NCBI GenBank assembly: GCA_019635215.1
Contig: JAHBZZ010000016.1
Location: 1-64,000 of the forward strand
Length of the DNA stretch: 64,000 bases
Direction: 5' to 3'
Source: Nitrosomonas sp.
GTDB taxonomy: Bacteria; Pseudomonadota; Gammaproteobacteria; Burkholderiales; Nitrosomonadaceae
Part shown: positions 1-9,689 of the stretch, one piece after another
Layout: each line of letters starts with the position of its first letter
Numbering within the stretch: the stretch's first letter is position 1
Program-made: the position numbers and the translations under genes
The notes under the pieces: model-generated
The model's input: only the letters and a program-made list of their open reading frames with translations
Told to the model about the DNA's origin: nothing
Databases searched by the model: none

Positions 1-202
1 TTCATTACTCTATCCTCTCAAGAAATAGAGTCTCCGGCAATCCCGGGCCGATTCACAGACTCTTATGAGAATGGTTATGATTTGTACTGCCCAAGCCCCA
101 AAACCTCAATACAGCATACGTTAAGTTTGTACGCCGCACAAAAAATAACACTGCAAGCATGTTATTATAAATTTGTTCGGTATTCCTTGAGGAGGAGTCG
201 CC

Positions 203-769
203 ATGCATAAACTACAACGTCAACTGCAAACGGACCATTTTCATTTACAGCGTTTGCTCAATTACTTGAGTCATGAAATTAACTGTTATGATTTTGACAG
301 CGAGCGCGCCGCGGACCTGACCGTCATTCTGAGCGCGCTGGACTATGTAAATGTTTATCCGGACAAATGGCATCACCCGGCAGAGGATATCATCTTCGGC
401 AGGCTGATCAGAAAAAAAGTCAAAGAAAGCGATTTAATCCAGGCACTCAAAGACGAGCATCAGGCAATAGCACAGGAAACGCATAAAATACACGAACTGT
501 TCAAGAGTGTTGCTGGTGATTGCATCGTTCCGGCAAATGAATTACTGGCTACAACACGCCACTTCATTTCACTGCAAAGGCAGCATATTGAAAAGGAAAG
601 CGAGTACATTTACCCGCTCATGGATACAGCACTTTCTGATGAAGATTGGCATGCTATTGAAAAGGAAATCACTTTGCAGAGCGACCCGCTTTTCGACGCC
701 GCATCCAAAAAAGAGTACGATCATTTGTATCGCTATATACTTGACCTGGAAAAAAGCAAGAATAACTAA
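203..769 (+). CDS. Hemerythrin HHE-domain protein
   Basis: A 188-residue cytoplasmic four-helix protein of the hemerythrin HHE family, which binds a di-iron centre and O2 or NO. Visible likely iron ligands are the early HFH (residues 12-14), the HHPAED motif near residue 56, DEHQAIAQETHKIH near residue 85 and HIEKESEYIYPLM near residue 128. There is no signal peptide or fused regulatory domain. The start at 203 is fixed by a strong GAGGAGGAG ribosome-binding site just upstream. It is convergent with a PAS-type chemoreceptor gene. A role in oxygen/NO sensing or storage or in iron-sulfur repair is known for relatives; which one applies here cannot be read from the sequence. Confidence 0.88.
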   Translation: MHKLQRQLQTDHFHLQRLLNYLSHEINCYDFDSERAADLTVILSALDYVNVYPDKWHHPAEDIIFGRLIRKKVKESDLIQALKDEHQAIAQETHKIHELFKSVAGDCIVPANELLATTRHFISLQRQHIEKESEYIYPLMDTALSDEDWHAIEKEITLQSDPLFDAASKKEYDHLYRYILDLEKSKNN

Positions 770-870
770 CAAGAAGTTGGGCTTGCGTTGTAAACAGAAA
801 CGGTCGGGGTAACAACCATTCCCAACTCTTCGTTGAGATCTTGGGCAGGTTCTAAAAAGCGTTCCAATGA

Positions 871-2550
871 TCAATTGCTATTGACCACTTTCTTCCGGAT
901 GACTTTGCTCCGATTATCTGGTTTCTCTTTGTTCAACTGCCGTACATTGACATTACCGGACATTACCGAATGACCGACTTTAAAAATAGATATCGCGCCA
1001 GTTAATTCTTTAGCCTGATGCTCAAGGGATTCTGTAGCCGCTGCAGCTTCCTCAACCAGTGCAGCATTCTGCTGAGTCACTTCATCCATTTGCGCAACAG
1101 CCTGATTGACCTGATTTATACCAGAGCTTTGCTCTTGAGACGCGGCGGTTATTTCGGACATAATATTCGCGACATGTTTAATTGAATTAACAATTTCCTG
1201 CATGGTTTTACCCGCTTCGTTAACCTGTAAGGTACCATTCTCAACCCTCTTTACAGAATCATCGATAAGTGATTTTATCTCCTTGGCTGCCGTAGCGCTT
1301 CTTTGCGCCAAATTGCGAACTTCAGTAGCAACAACGGCAAATCCCCTACCCTGTTCACCCGCCCGTGCCGCTTCAACCGCGGCATTTAAAGCCAGAATAT
1401 TGGTCTGAAAAGCAATACTGTCAATAACATTAATGATGTTTGCAATATTCTTGGAACTGTCGCTGATTGAAGTCATGGTATTGACAACATTGCTCATCAT
1501 CTGACCGCCTTTCAAGGCGACACGGCTGGCATCCGTTGCCAGTTGATCTGCCTGTTTGGCATTCTCGGAATTCTGTTTAACGGTTGAAGCAAATTCTTCC
1601 ATACTGGCAGCGGTTTCTTCGAGTGAAGACGCCTGTTCTTCAGTCCGCTGCGACAAATCCATATTACCACTGGCTATCTCACCTGCAGCCTGACGCACGA
1701 TCTCGGCATTATTCTGAACATCCAGCACCGTAGCTTTCAGATTGATGTTCATCTGCGATAGCGATTTGAACAATAAACCGAACTCATCGTGATAAGCTGT
1801 GGAAACTTGCGTTCTCAGATTACCCGCTGCAAGTATATTAGCGACATCTATGGCTTCATTTAACGGTTTAAGTGTACTGCGTACCAGACAGAAACCCATG
1901 ACCCCCATCAACAAAACACCGGCTGCGGCAGCCATCATTACAAAATGACTTAACCAGGATGCTGTCACTGCATGACTCATTCCCCACCATCCTGCAGCCG
2001 CAGCACCGGCTAATAATAGCGTTGGCAGTGATAAAAGCATTGCCACGCGTTTACCAAAAGTCATTTTAAACAACGCTGTCGCTTTTCCGATAAAATCGGT
2101 CCGGACAATGGCGCCATTCTCGATTTTAAGATTTTTAGCCTTGCCATCGCACATCTGCCGATAGATTGGCTCTACTTTCTCAATCAATTGGCGCGATGGT
2201 TTGGTACGCACTGACAAATAGCCTATGACTTTTCCATTCTCAATTAAAGGAGTGGCATTCCCCAATACCCAGTAATAATCACCATTTTTGCGCCGATTCT
2301 TAATGAGCCCGGTCCAGGGTTTTCCGCTTTGCAGAACCTTCCACAAATCGGCAAAAGCTTCAGGTGGCATATCCGGATGCCGCACGATATTATGTGCCTT
2401 TCCTATCAGTTCATCCTCAGAAAAACCACTCACTTCAATGAATGTTGGATTGATATACGTTATTCTTCCTTTTGTATCGGTTGTAGAGAGAATTAATGTT
2501 TCATCATCTATCGGATACTCTCTATTAGAAACAGGCAAATTCTCTCTCAT
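871..2550 (-). CDS. Aer-like PAS methyl-accepting chemotaxis protein
   Basis: A 559-residue chemoreceptor. An N-terminal PAS domain (about residues 15-120) has the Aer-type signature HPDMPPEAF followed by W[16 protein letters not shown], seen in FAD-binding redox/energy-taxis receptors. Two adjacent hydrophobic segments (about 165-190 and 200-220) form a membrane hairpin without a periplasmic ligand domain. A HAMP segment follows, then the methyl-accepting signalling domain with the hairpin-tip motif [20 protein letters not shown]. It probably reports internal redox state to CheA/CheW. No other che genes are present in the window, so it is an orphan receptor here. Confidence 0.93.
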   Translation of the reverse strand: MRENLPVSNREYPIDDETLILSTTDTKGRITYINPTFIEVSGFSEDELIGKAHNIVRHPDMPPEAFADLWKVLQSGKPWTGLIKNRRKNGDYYWVLGNATPLIENGKVIGYLSVRTKPSRQLIEKVEPIYRQMCDGKAKNLKIENGAIVRTDFIGKATALFKMTFGKRVAMLLSLPTLLLAGAAAAGWWGMSHAVTASWLSHFVMMAAAAGVLLMGVMGFCLVRSTLKPLNEAIDVANILAAGNLRTQVSTAYHDEFGLLFKSLSQMNINLKATVLDVQNNAEIVRQAAGEIASGNMDLSQRTEEQASSLEETAASMEEFASTVKQNSENAKQADQLATDASRVALKGGQMMSNVVNTMTSISDSSKNIANIINVIDSIAFQTNILALNAAVEAARAGEQGRGFAVVATEVRNLAQRSATAAKEIKSLIDDSVKRVENGTLQVNEAGKTMQEIVNSIKHVANIMSEITAASQEQSSGINQVNQAVAQMDEVTQQNAALVEEAAAATESLEHQAKELTGAISIFKVGHSVMSGNVNVRQLNKEKPDNRSKVIRKKVVNSN

Positions 2551-3146
2551 GATTTTTTTATCCTTTAAATTGTCATTTCTTGACCTAGCAAGCTAATATG
2601 ATCAGTTACATCAGCCTTAGCTTAAACGTCATGCAATATTAAAAGTTCTGTAGGATAATTCTGAATTTTAGCCTTATTAATATAGTGGTTTTTACTGAAT
2701 GAATAGCCATGAATAAATACACTCGACATAACTGTCAGTCGATTCCATCATGCCACCTCAAAATGAAGGTGGTTCAACGGAACCCGGACATTCCAGTTAG
2801 GGGAAAATGAACTTAAATTGGAGAAAAAAATGAGGGTAAAAAGAAAGCCGTATGCAAAAGAATCAAATTAGATGCGGCTACAGTTCAGGTCTGGAACGAG
2901 GTTATACAATAACCGAAGGATCTGAAGCATGGAAGGTTGTATATTACTGCGTACTGTCTACGTGAAATATTTATCGGAATCGCCCAGCTTCCGAACACTT
3001 CATGGAATGCAGGCAAATAACTTAAATCTTTCTACGGTACAAATTCACTAATTCAGGCCATCGACACAGGAATCAGAATATTCCTTGACACTGGATTCTG
3101 AAGAGCGAGCACTCACCCCGTCGAATTTACAGGCCGATCTTAATTA
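2551..3146. other. Gene-poor gap between chemoreceptor and MITE-like element
   Basis: About 600 bases without a convincing gene. Short open stretches exist but lack homology I recognise and ribosome-binding sites. The part next to 2551 must carry the promoter of the chemoreceptor gene, but I cannot point to a clear consensus. Confidence 0.4.
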
Positions 3147-3288
3147 AAGAACCTGTTCAAGATCCACTGAAGAACGCTGCCGCGTTAAAATCGAATTTAA
3201 AATGCTCACATACTGCAAGTATGTTCTGCTTTTTCATTCAATTTTGCCTTGCACCGCTCCCCTCGATCGAGATCCTAAACAGGTTCTT
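3147..3288. repeat. MITE-like inverted-repeat element 1
   Basis: A 142-bp stretch bounded by inverted arms: left AAGAACCTGTTCAAGATC and right GATCCTAAACAGGTTCTT. The outer 11 bases pair perfectly and the inner part mostly. The interior contains a small hairpin (CATACTGCAAGTATG) and no reading frame. The form fits a non-autonomous miniature transposable element or a related dispersed intergenic repeat. I see no unambiguous target-site duplication and no second copy in the window, so the mobile nature is inferred from architecture. Confidence 0.55.
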
Positions 3289-3395
3289 AGCTTACTAGGA
3301 CAGGATTGCGCGTTTTAAGTATTATCCAACCACCTGTTATTCATTCAATTGAAACAATTGAATGAATAGTGGCGTTCGTCAGAAGCAACGGCCTA

Positions 3396-3740
3396 TCAAT
3401 AACCACCCCTGGCAGCATCGGCTTTTTCTTTTAACGTTTCACCAGCCTCATCCATCTCTTCCTCAGCATCTTCATAGGCTTCACTAACAGAGCTCTTCAA
3501 ATCTTCCACTGCCTCATCTATTTCTTTACCCGCCTCTTCTGCAGGACCTTCCGAGGCGTCTTTGATTTCTTCAATTTTCCTGGTAGCCTTTTCGATAACC
3601 CCATCTATCGCTTCTTTACTGCTCTCAATAGACTCATCTATTTTTTTACCTGTTTTCTCTGCAGGACCTTCCTGCTTTGAACAGCCTGTAAAAACAAGGG
3701 ATAGAAAGATCAAGGATAGTAATAACGTTAATTTGTTCAT
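3396..3740 (-). CDS. Small Glu/Lys-rich coiled-coil lipoprotein
   Basis: Begins with a lipoprotein signal peptide ending in the lipobox FTGC, followed by about 95 highly charged residues predicted to form long amphipathic helix. The mature part contains an internal duplication: EGPAEKTGKKIDESIE and EGPAEEAGKEIDEAVE about 37 residues apart. The ATG at 3740 is preferred over that at 3746 because the AAGG ribosome-binding site then has normal spacing. It resembles small periplasmic apolipoprotein/YtxH-like stress proteins in composition, but I do not recognise a specific family. It lies between two MITE-like elements with no operon partners. Confidence 0.75.
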   Translation of the reverse strand: MNKLTLLLSLIFLSLVFTGCSKQEGPAEKTGKKIDESIESSKEAIDGVIEKATRKIEEIKDASEGPAEEAGKEIDEAVEDLKSSVSEAYEDAEEEMDEAGETLKEKADAARGGY

Positions 3741-3859
3741 AAACATACCTTCTATAGAAATGAATAGAAATATCGCTCATAGAAACAATCAAGCGTTTGC
3801 ATAGTAACATTTCCTTGCCAATCCGGACAAATTTGCATCAGGTATTCGACACCAATTGC

Positions 3860-4007
3860 TTAACAGGCAGTTGCAAAATATGTTCGAGGCAGCTGATGCT
3901 AGCAAAAACAGGCGAAAAAGCGGAGCTTATGCCCGATAAATGAGCATTTTGAGCCTATTTTTAACGCCGCAGCGGCAACGCAGATCGTTTTTTTCAACGC
4001 CTGTTAA
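3860..4007. repeat. MITE-like inverted-repeat element 2
   Basis: About 148 bp bounded by TTAACAGGCAGTTGCAAAA on the left and TTTTTCAACGCCTGTTAA on the right, imperfect inverted repeats of each other over about 17 bases. The interior holds no reading frame. The arms differ entirely from those of the element at 3147, so two unrelated short repeat elements flank the small lipoprotein gene. Mobility is an inference from the shape; no target-site duplication is obvious. Confidence 0.55.
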
Positions 4008-4093
4008 ACCCTCTGGCCGTTTCGTTATCGGGTGGGTATACCCACAGTCAGGTAGCGCCATACCATTTTCGTGTTGAACATTGATACTACTTT

Positions 4094-4891
4094 TTATAAA
4101 TCGAATTTCCCAAATTTGAATGGCAGAATTCTGCCGAATACATTGAATGCGGCTGCTTCCTCCTTGCTGTATGTCTCAGCACCGAAGCCATGATTATTAT
4201 CACTTTTGACTTCTATCGAGCCATCCAGTTTGAGCTTAATACGTTTTATCTGCAGTCTGTCGCGCTGATGGATCGCATAAATAGCGTCGTCGATGAATCG
4301 ATTACAGGTCGTATCCACCAGCACCTGATCACCATGCTGCAAGGTAGGCTCCATGCTGTCTCCTTGTACATTGATGACTTTGATATGCCTCGGGTTCAAC
4401 CTCACGCAACTCAACCATTCGGCTGCATTGACCACGACCTTGACGACTATCAGATCAGCATTCATCCAGGCCTTCTCAGCTGCTACATCAGACAAATCCG
4501 GATAGTGTGTTATATAAATAGTCTCTGGGTCTTCCTGATGCGCAGAATCTTTAGTCATCAATCCCTGATGCTCGCCACTGCCGCCAATCAACGGCTTTAC
4601 TTGATGTATTTCATACCGGATCGGTCTTTTAGGCAAATCGATCATCTCCGAAAAGAAACCCGGATTTTTACTCAAAAACCTCTGAATTTCAGCCAGAATG
4701 TCATCCGGCGGAATAAATTCTGTTTTTTTACCGCGCGGCCCGCCTCTGCCATGAACCTCTCTCGATAACCATTTTTCACGCTTGGCGCGCGCTCTACACT
4801 GGCGTGACGAGGTCGGAATCTTTATTACAAGATGTTGTGACAGCTTTGCTAAGTCATCCGCAGAAAACCACAACCTAATATCCGAACTCAT
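4094..4891 (-). CDS. Phage-type repressor: Mu-like HTH plus S24/LexA-like domain
   Basis: A 265-residue protein. Residues 6-60 (LWFSADDLAKL, then RAKREKW and a basic GRGGPRGKK stretch) match the Mu-type winged DNA-binding domain found in Mu repressors and transposases. Residues 165-265 form an S24 peptidase/LexA-like domain with catalytic serine in QGDSMEPTLQHGD (S179) and lysine in LQIKRIK (about K216). Such proteins repress prophage or SOS-like genes and may self-cleave after DNA damage. No other phage genes surround it, so it is a domesticated regulator or prophage leftover. It is divergent from the BTAD regulator across an AT-rich gap of about 750 bp. Confidence 0.85.
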   Translation of the reverse strand: MSSDIRLWFSADDLAKLSQHLVIKIPTSSRQCRARAKREKWLSREVHGRGGPRGKKTEFIPPDDILAEIQRFLSKNPGFFSEMIDLPKRPIRYEIHQVKPLIGGSGEHQGLMTKDSAHQEDPETIYITHYPDLSDVAAEKAWMNADLIVVKVVVNAAEWLSCVRLNPRHIKVINVQGDSMEPTLQHGDQVLVDTTCNRFIDDAIYAIHQRDRLQIKRIKLKLDGSIEVKSDNNHGFGAETYSKEEAAAFNVFGRILPFKFGKFDL

Positions 4892-5644
4892 AACAACCAG
4901 TTAGGATAACAAGTATTTTCATGCACTCTGAATACAGCCCCATTCCACTATTTCGCATAAATGATGACAAGGTTGTAGGAAATTAAGTCAAAGCACTTGA
5001 CAAGTAGAGATAAATATCCGAACATAGCGACATGTATCAAATTAAGGAACCTCTCAACATATTAAAAAACCAATCGCAAAAAAATTGACAGGCATCGACA
5101 ACATTGCCGTCATACACAAACCGATACAAATGAAAATACACTCCAATCAACATCAGCTTATAAACTGGTTAGTGACAGAGATAAATTACCAAACAAACGC
5201 AACGGAATCATAAAACAAGCCTTATTCGTAGTGATAGTTAATCTATCTCCCTATACATAAGACAAGCAGTGTAATTAACAATAGATATTTTTCCTTGGAG
5301 GAGAATGAATAGTCATTTTAATTAATAAATAATTGATTAGTCGATCAATCCCGAGATCAGTTGGTCTGGTGTCATCATTTGGAAAGTATAAATTCTAGCT
5401 ACTCAATCAAAGAAATTAGCAATCAGTTTCATATGGCTCAACACTTCGTCTCACATACCTGATCGGCGCATTGCTGTAAGACAAACTCATGCAACAAAAA
5501 CGCACAACGAAAAATAACCACGCCCATAAATATTGAAAGTATTAAACAGATTCTAACTTTCTTCAATGGGCAATTCAGAGTTTCAGCTTCTCTATGCTTT
5601 CTAGCAACTGAAAAGAATATCGAAAAAAAAATGCTGCATGTTTG
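4892..5644. other. Long AT-rich divergent intergenic region
   Basis: About 750 bases between two divergent regulators. It is visibly richer in A and T than the flanking genes and contains small inverted repeats such as TTGATTAGTCGATCAA near 5332. No open frame with a credible ribosome-binding site was found. It should contain both regulator promoters and possibly their operators. Confidence 0.4.
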
Positions 5645-6448
5645 ATGAAGAGTAGTCCGTTATCTCATAATCCATATTTATACTCCGAGCAATGGCTTTG
5701 GTCAGTACGAATCTATAGTTTTGGTTCGCTGATAATTGAAGTTGCGGGCAGACTCATTGAACAACCCGGCAAAAGCCAAAAGAAAATACTCGAATTACTG
5801 GCTACACTTGTCATACTGGGTGGCCGCAATATTAGTGTCGACCAGCTCACCGAAATACTATGGCCTGATACCGAAGGTGATTTGGCCCGGCAATCCTTAG
5901 CAACAGCATTACACCGGTTACGCAAACTCATCGGCAAAGAAGCAGTGATATTGAATTCCGGCATGGTTTCACTGAACGATAGCCACTGCTGGCTGGATCT
6001 CTGGGTATTTGAAGTGGCTATGGATGAGCTGGAAAATGTATTAAGAAGAAGCGATAGACAAGCACATGTGATCATTAAATTAACCGACCATCTCCTAAAA
6101 CTTTACCGCGATACCTTTCTGAAAAATTACGATTCCGGCCTGGCTATATTAAAGCAGGAACAATTACTGAATAGACTCTGCCATTTACTGGATCTTTCTG
6201 TAGATTTTCATGAACAGCAGGGAGAGGACAGGCGCGCCTGTCTGTTGCTGGAAAAGGAATTAGAATTAAAGCCACTGGTAGAAGCGAATTATCGACGGCT
6301 CATGTCACACTATATCCATCTGGGTCAATCCGGTCATGCACTACATATTTACCAGCGATGTCAGCGCATTATTCATAAAGGTTTCCAGATCTCCCTTTCG
6401 GAAGAAATTCAACGACTTGCCAAACAACTGCAACCGAATGAACGGTAA
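5645..6448 (+). CDS. BTAD-domain (SARP-like) transcriptional regulator
   Basis: A 267-residue protein with an OmpR-type winged helix (about residues 18-110, including LLATLVILGGRNISVDQL and ILWP then LHRLRKLIG) followed by a bacterial transcriptional activator domain made of TPR-like helices (about 115-265). This two-domain plan is that of SARP-type activators and of the C-terminal part of larger proteobacterial BTAD regulators; here it stands alone without an ATPase. I chose the ATG at 5645 rather than the adjacent TTG. No strong ribosome-binding site is seen. Target genes are unknown. Confidence 0.8.
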   Translation: MKSSPLSHNPYLYSEQWLWSVRIYSFGSLIIEVAGRLIEQPGKSQKKILELLATLVILGGRNISVDQLTEILWPDTEGDLARQSLATALHRLRKLIGKEAVILNSGMVSLNDSHCWLDLWVFEVAMDELENVLRRSDRQAHVIIKLTDHLLKLYRDTFLKNYDSGLAILKQEQLLNRLCHLLDLSVDFHEQQGEDRRACLLLEKELELKPLVEANYRRLMSHYIHLGQSGHALHIYQRCQRIIHKGFQISLSEEIQRLAKQLQPNER

Positions 6449-6455
6449 TAACAAT

Positions 6456-6809
6456 CTATTCTAATACTTTGTTTATATATTCCTTTAAAGCTACAGCATT
6501 ATTGCAATGGAGCTCCTTTGCTGAATAGAGCAATGTGACACTGCTGCATTTTATATACCCGACAAGCTCATTAACCGCGTCTCCATGAGCATCCAACTCA
6601 ACAAAATACCGCCTCTTGAACTCGACCCACTTTTGAGGATCATGCTGATACCATTTGCGAAGATCATTTGAAGGCGCCACGAATTTTAACCACACATCAA
6701 TCCTCGCATCTTCTTTTGACAGCCCCCTTGGCCAGAGCCGATCAACCAGGATCCTCATCCCATCTTCCGGATCTGGTTTTTCGTATGCCCTCTTGACTGA
6801 TATGTTCAT
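6456..6809 (-). CDS. DUF488 family protein
   Basis: A 117-residue cytoplasmic protein with the hallmarks of the DUF488 family: RILVDRLWPRGLSKEDA near residue 20, a W-L-K-x-x-AP-S-x-x-LRKWY-x-H-DP segment, and a C-terminal VTLLYSAKE segment followed by the HNNA-like HCNNAVAL. The length is normal for the family. The biochemical role of this family is not established. It is convergent with the BTAD regulator, with only a few bases between the stop codons. Confidence 0.88.
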   Translation of the reverse strand: MNISVKRAYEKPDPEDGMRILVDRLWPRGLSKEDARIDVWLKFVAPSNDLRKWYQHDPQKWVEFKRRYFVELDAHGDAVNELVGYIKCSSVTLLYSAKELHCNNAVALKEYINKVLE

Positions 6810-6925
6810 ACCTTGAATTGAAGCGTGTAACCGATATACGACATTTTACACGGGCACTATTATTTATCCTTATTTTCTTTTCTCAGAACCGGATCAAAAC
6901 AAACCGAAAGTAAGTCAGTCCGCTC

Positions 6926-8008
6926 TCAGGCAGAGCCAACCATAGCCGCAAGATCTACAGCCAGCTTGCTCAGTGTGGCCGAGTCCTCAAGCCCATCGAG
7001 TAAATACCGAGGAATACCGGATAAACCGGTTTGTGCACCGGCCAGCGCACCCGTGAGAATTGCCCGCGCTTGATTCTGCCCTCCGCCGTTGATTGCGTGC
7101 AGTACGGCTGATTCGAAATCATCATGAAATCGGGCTGCCAGATAATAAGCGGCAGGCAATTGATGATAAATCGCGCACGGCATACCATACACAATGGATA
7201 CCTTCCACGCTGGCTCTATGCGAATCTCCGGGTCTGCCACCGCTGCAGCCATATAAGAAGGTGTAAGCAATGCATCCGGAGAAGCAAAACGGCCTGTGCG
7301 AGGCGGATCCGGGTCACCAGGGCGTGGTGGCTGCAGATCATCGCCGGTCACGGCGTGAAACGGCAACACACCACTCTTTACCAGTGCCATGAGCTTTCCC
7401 GATAATTCGGTATCGAGCATATGCCCCTGAATCAGCAATCCCAGCACAGCACCATATGCAACGGTCATCGAAACCACTGTATTATCAACCTGAGTCAGCA
7501 TGGCATTGTCGGTAATAGCCGCAGCGAGCCGATCCGGCTGGTATGCATAACGGACAGCAATGGCAAGCGTACGCTCGGCAGCCTCAGTGGTATCCGCATG
7601 ACTGCCGGTTTGTCCCCAAGGCAGCTTCTGCTGCACACGCCGCCGCCATGCTTCACGGATCGATTGGCTGGTATAGCCGCCAGGACCACTCACTGGCATC
7701 CCGTCGAGCAATGGAAAAAGTTCCTCATCCATCCGGCGACAGAAATCCGCCGCATCATAACCACCCTGATCGACGAGTGAACGAATCATCAGTTTCAGGA
7801 TGAAACCAGCTTGCGACAATTGCCCCGCTTTCAATCCGGCATGATAGCGGTCAGGCTTGGGATCGGTATAGCCGGCGATCCAGTCACCATAATCACGACG
7901 AAGCCCGGAGAGATCATAATACCAATGAGGCCCCAAGCCCAGCGCATCGCCAATAAACGCGCCCATGATTACTCCCATCGCGCGATCCTGAACATTTCTT
8001 CCCGACAT
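6926..8008 (-). CDS. ADP-ribosylglycohydrolase family protein
   Basis: A 360-residue protein starting with the family signature MGAFIGDALGLGPHWYYD, which provides the first metal-binding and substrate loop. ADP-ribosylglycohydrolases are Mg-dependent enzymes that remove ADP-ribose from arginine or other substrates; DraG is the best-known bacterial member. Further Asp-rich loops are present (for example HADTTEAAE near residue 137, VDNTVVSM near 176). No DraT-like transferase is nearby, and its substrate here is unknown. The start at 8008 has a GGTGAAAT region upstream. Single-gene unit, downstream of nothing obviously linked. Confidence 0.85.
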   Translation of the reverse strand: MSGRNVQDRAMGVIMGAFIGDALGLGPHWYYDLSGLRRDYGDWIAGYTDPKPDRYHAGLKAGQLSQAGFILKLMIRSLVDQGGYDAADFCRRMDEELFPLLDGMPVSGPGGYTSQSIREAWRRRVQQKLPWGQTGSHADTTEAAERTLAIAVRYAYQPDRLAAAITDNAMLTQVDNTVVSMTVAYGAVLGLLIQGHMLDTELSGKLMALVKSGVLPFHAVTGDDLQPPRPGDPDPPRTGRFASPDALLTPSYMAAAVADPEIRIEPAWKVSIVYGMPCAIYHQLPAAYYLAARFHDDFESAVLHAINGGGQNQARAILTGALAGAQTGLSGIPRYLLDGLEDSATLSKLAVDLAAMVGSA

Positions 8009-8089
8009 ATTTCACCTCCTGTATCTACCGTATTTTCAAAACTGAACAATCCTTGATCATAAGGGGATATTCAAAATAGCACACGCCTT

Positions 8090-9223
8090 TTAACTACAGC
8101 CTGGCACATGCGTGATGGCTTTAAAGATACGTTCGACTGTTTCCCGTTCCATGTCACGGGTGATGAAAACAACTTTCGAGCGTCGATCCTCATTCGGCCA
8201 GCCAGGTAATGGCGCCAGCGGGTGAAGAATATGCTGTACACCATGCATTGCCATGGGATGGTTGTTGCCTTCAATGTTCAGAATTCCCTTGATCCGCAAA
8301 ATCCTGCCCCCCATATAAAACAGTTGCTCCAGCAAAGTTGCATAGATGTGCCTGGAAACCGGTTGATCTGTAGTGAAACAGTATGCCCGGACATGATCGT
8401 CATGGCGATTGATGTCGTGCGTATGGTGATGGTGATCGTAATCATCATGTTCATGATGGACAGGTTTATTATGTGCCGCCTCTATCGAATAGGCTTCTTC
8501 GTGGAGCCAGCGTGCCACATCGGGTGTTTTTCCACCGGTTGAAAATAACCCTAAATTCAGAAATTTTTCCGCCTCAATCTGACCATGTGCCGTTTCCCAA
8601 CGTAAAGCGGCGGGATTGATTGCATCCAACCGCCGGAGCAAGGCATCCTTGTCTCGTGGCGTCGCCAAATCGGCTTTAGTCAGCAACAGGCAATCGGCGA
8701 TCGCAGCTTGCTTGACCGCTTCATCGTACATACTCAGGGTTTGGTTCCCCGTAGCCATGTCAATGGTTGCCACGATCCCATCCAACCGGTAATGCTTGGT
8801 AATCTGCGGATCTGCCATCAGCGTATGGATGATCGGCGCGGGATCGGCAAGACCGGTGGTTTCGATCAATACGCGGTGAAACTGCCGTTTTCCATTGCGT
8901 GAAAAACGCCAGGTAATATCTTGCAATGTTTTGACAAGATCGCTGCGGATCGTGCAGCACAGGCAACCGCTGCTCATCTCCATCACTACGTTTTCAGTGC
9001 TGTGCGCGACCAGCAAATGATCCAGCGCAATTTCGCCGAATTCATTGATAATCACCAAGGTATCCGCCATCGCCGATTGCTGCACGATGTGGTTGAGTAA
9101 CGTGGTTTTGCCGCTGCCCAGATAACCTGTCAACAGTGTCACTGGAATCAGCGCAGTAGTAGGAGAAGTCGATGTCATAGGCGCATGGTTTTTGTTCAGT
9201 ATAATCTGCCGCCACTTTAGCAT
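8090..9223 (-). CDS. CobW/COG0523 metal-chaperone GTPase with His-rich segment
   Basis: G3E-family P-loop GTPase. The Walker A motif GYLGSGKTTLLNH and the metal-binding CxCC motif in SGCLCCTIRSDL are both present, followed by VLIETTGLADPAP. Between the GTPase and the C-terminal CobW domain lies a histidine/aspartate-rich linker (about residues 245-275, with HHHHTHD) typical of members that handle zinc, nickel or cobalt. The C-terminal domain ends at CS-COOH. A later ATG at 9178 is an alternative start, since neither start has a clear ribosome-binding site. The metal cannot be assigned; no clear Zur site was recognised upstream. Confidence 0.9.
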   Translation of the reverse strand: MLKWRQIILNKNHAPMTSTSPTTALIPVTLLTGYLGSGKTTLLNHIVQQSAMADTLVIINEFGEIALDHLLVAHSTENVVMEMSSGCLCCTIRSDLVKTLQDITWRFSRNGKRQFHRVLIETTGLADPAPIIHTLMADPQITKHYRLDGIVATIDMATGNQTLSMYDEAVKQAAIADCLLLTKADLATPRDKDALLRRLDAINPAALRWETAHGQIEAEKFLNLGLFSTGGKTPDVARWLHEEAYSIEAAHNKPVHHEHDDYDHHHHTHDINRHDDHVRAYCFTTDQPVSRHIYATLLEQLFYMGGRILRIKGILNIEGNNHPMAMHGVQHILHPLAPLPGWPNEDRRSKVVFITRDMERETVERIFKAITHVPGCS

Positions 9224-9296
9224 GTGTGCACAAAGCGTGCAGTGTTATGAAAACAACGGAGAAGTAGCATATTTATTCGCACCGACGCGGATTCTA

Positions 9297-9641
9297 TCAA
9301 ACGATGCTATCGTCTTTATCGTCTTGATGTTGACCGCAATAAAGTGCATATAACGTCTGTATGATACGCATAGCTTCCGCACTGGATAAACTGTAATAAA
9401 TATATTTGCCCTTGCGCTCAGTTGCCACAAGTCCTTCTTCCCGTAATACGGTGAGTTGCTGCGAAAGTGTCGGTTGATGGATGTCCAGCAGCGCTTCCAG
9501 CTCACCCACATTTCTGGCACCTTGGCTTAACTGGCACAGAATCAGCAAACGGTCTTCATTCGCCAGTATTTTCAATAACGTGCACGCCTGCGAAGCTAAA
9601 GCACGTACTGCGGTGATATCCGGTAGTAAATCGTTATTCAT
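9297..9641 (-). CDS. ArsR-family persulfide sensor, BigR/SqrR-like
   Basis: A 114-residue winged-helix repressor. The recognition region reads GELEALLDIHQPTLSQQL followed by the wing ATERKGKYIYYSL. It carries two cysteines at positions 36 (LILCQLSQG) and 102 (LYCGQ), 66 residues apart, the same spacing as the reactive pair in SqrR and BigR, which form a tetrasulfide link with reactive sulfur and release DNA. The flanking genes encode two YeeE/YedE proteins and a persulfide-dioxygenase-like enzyme, the usual BigR targets. The ATG at 9641 is chosen over an adjacent GTG. Confidence 0.88.
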   Translation of the reverse strand: MNNDLLPDITAVRALASQACTLLKILANEDRLLILCQLSQGARNVGELEALLDIHQPTLSQQLTVLREEGLVATERKGKYIYYSLSSAEAMRIIQTLYALYCGQHQDDKDDSIV

Positions 9642-9689
9642 CACTAATCATGTGTCATCCAAATCGTTGTTTTTTGCCCAGTAGCGAAA

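Noticed and set aside
4190-4768. 192-residue plus-strand frame opposite the S24 repressor gene
   Set aside because: The minus-strand frame has both domain signatures; this one has none.
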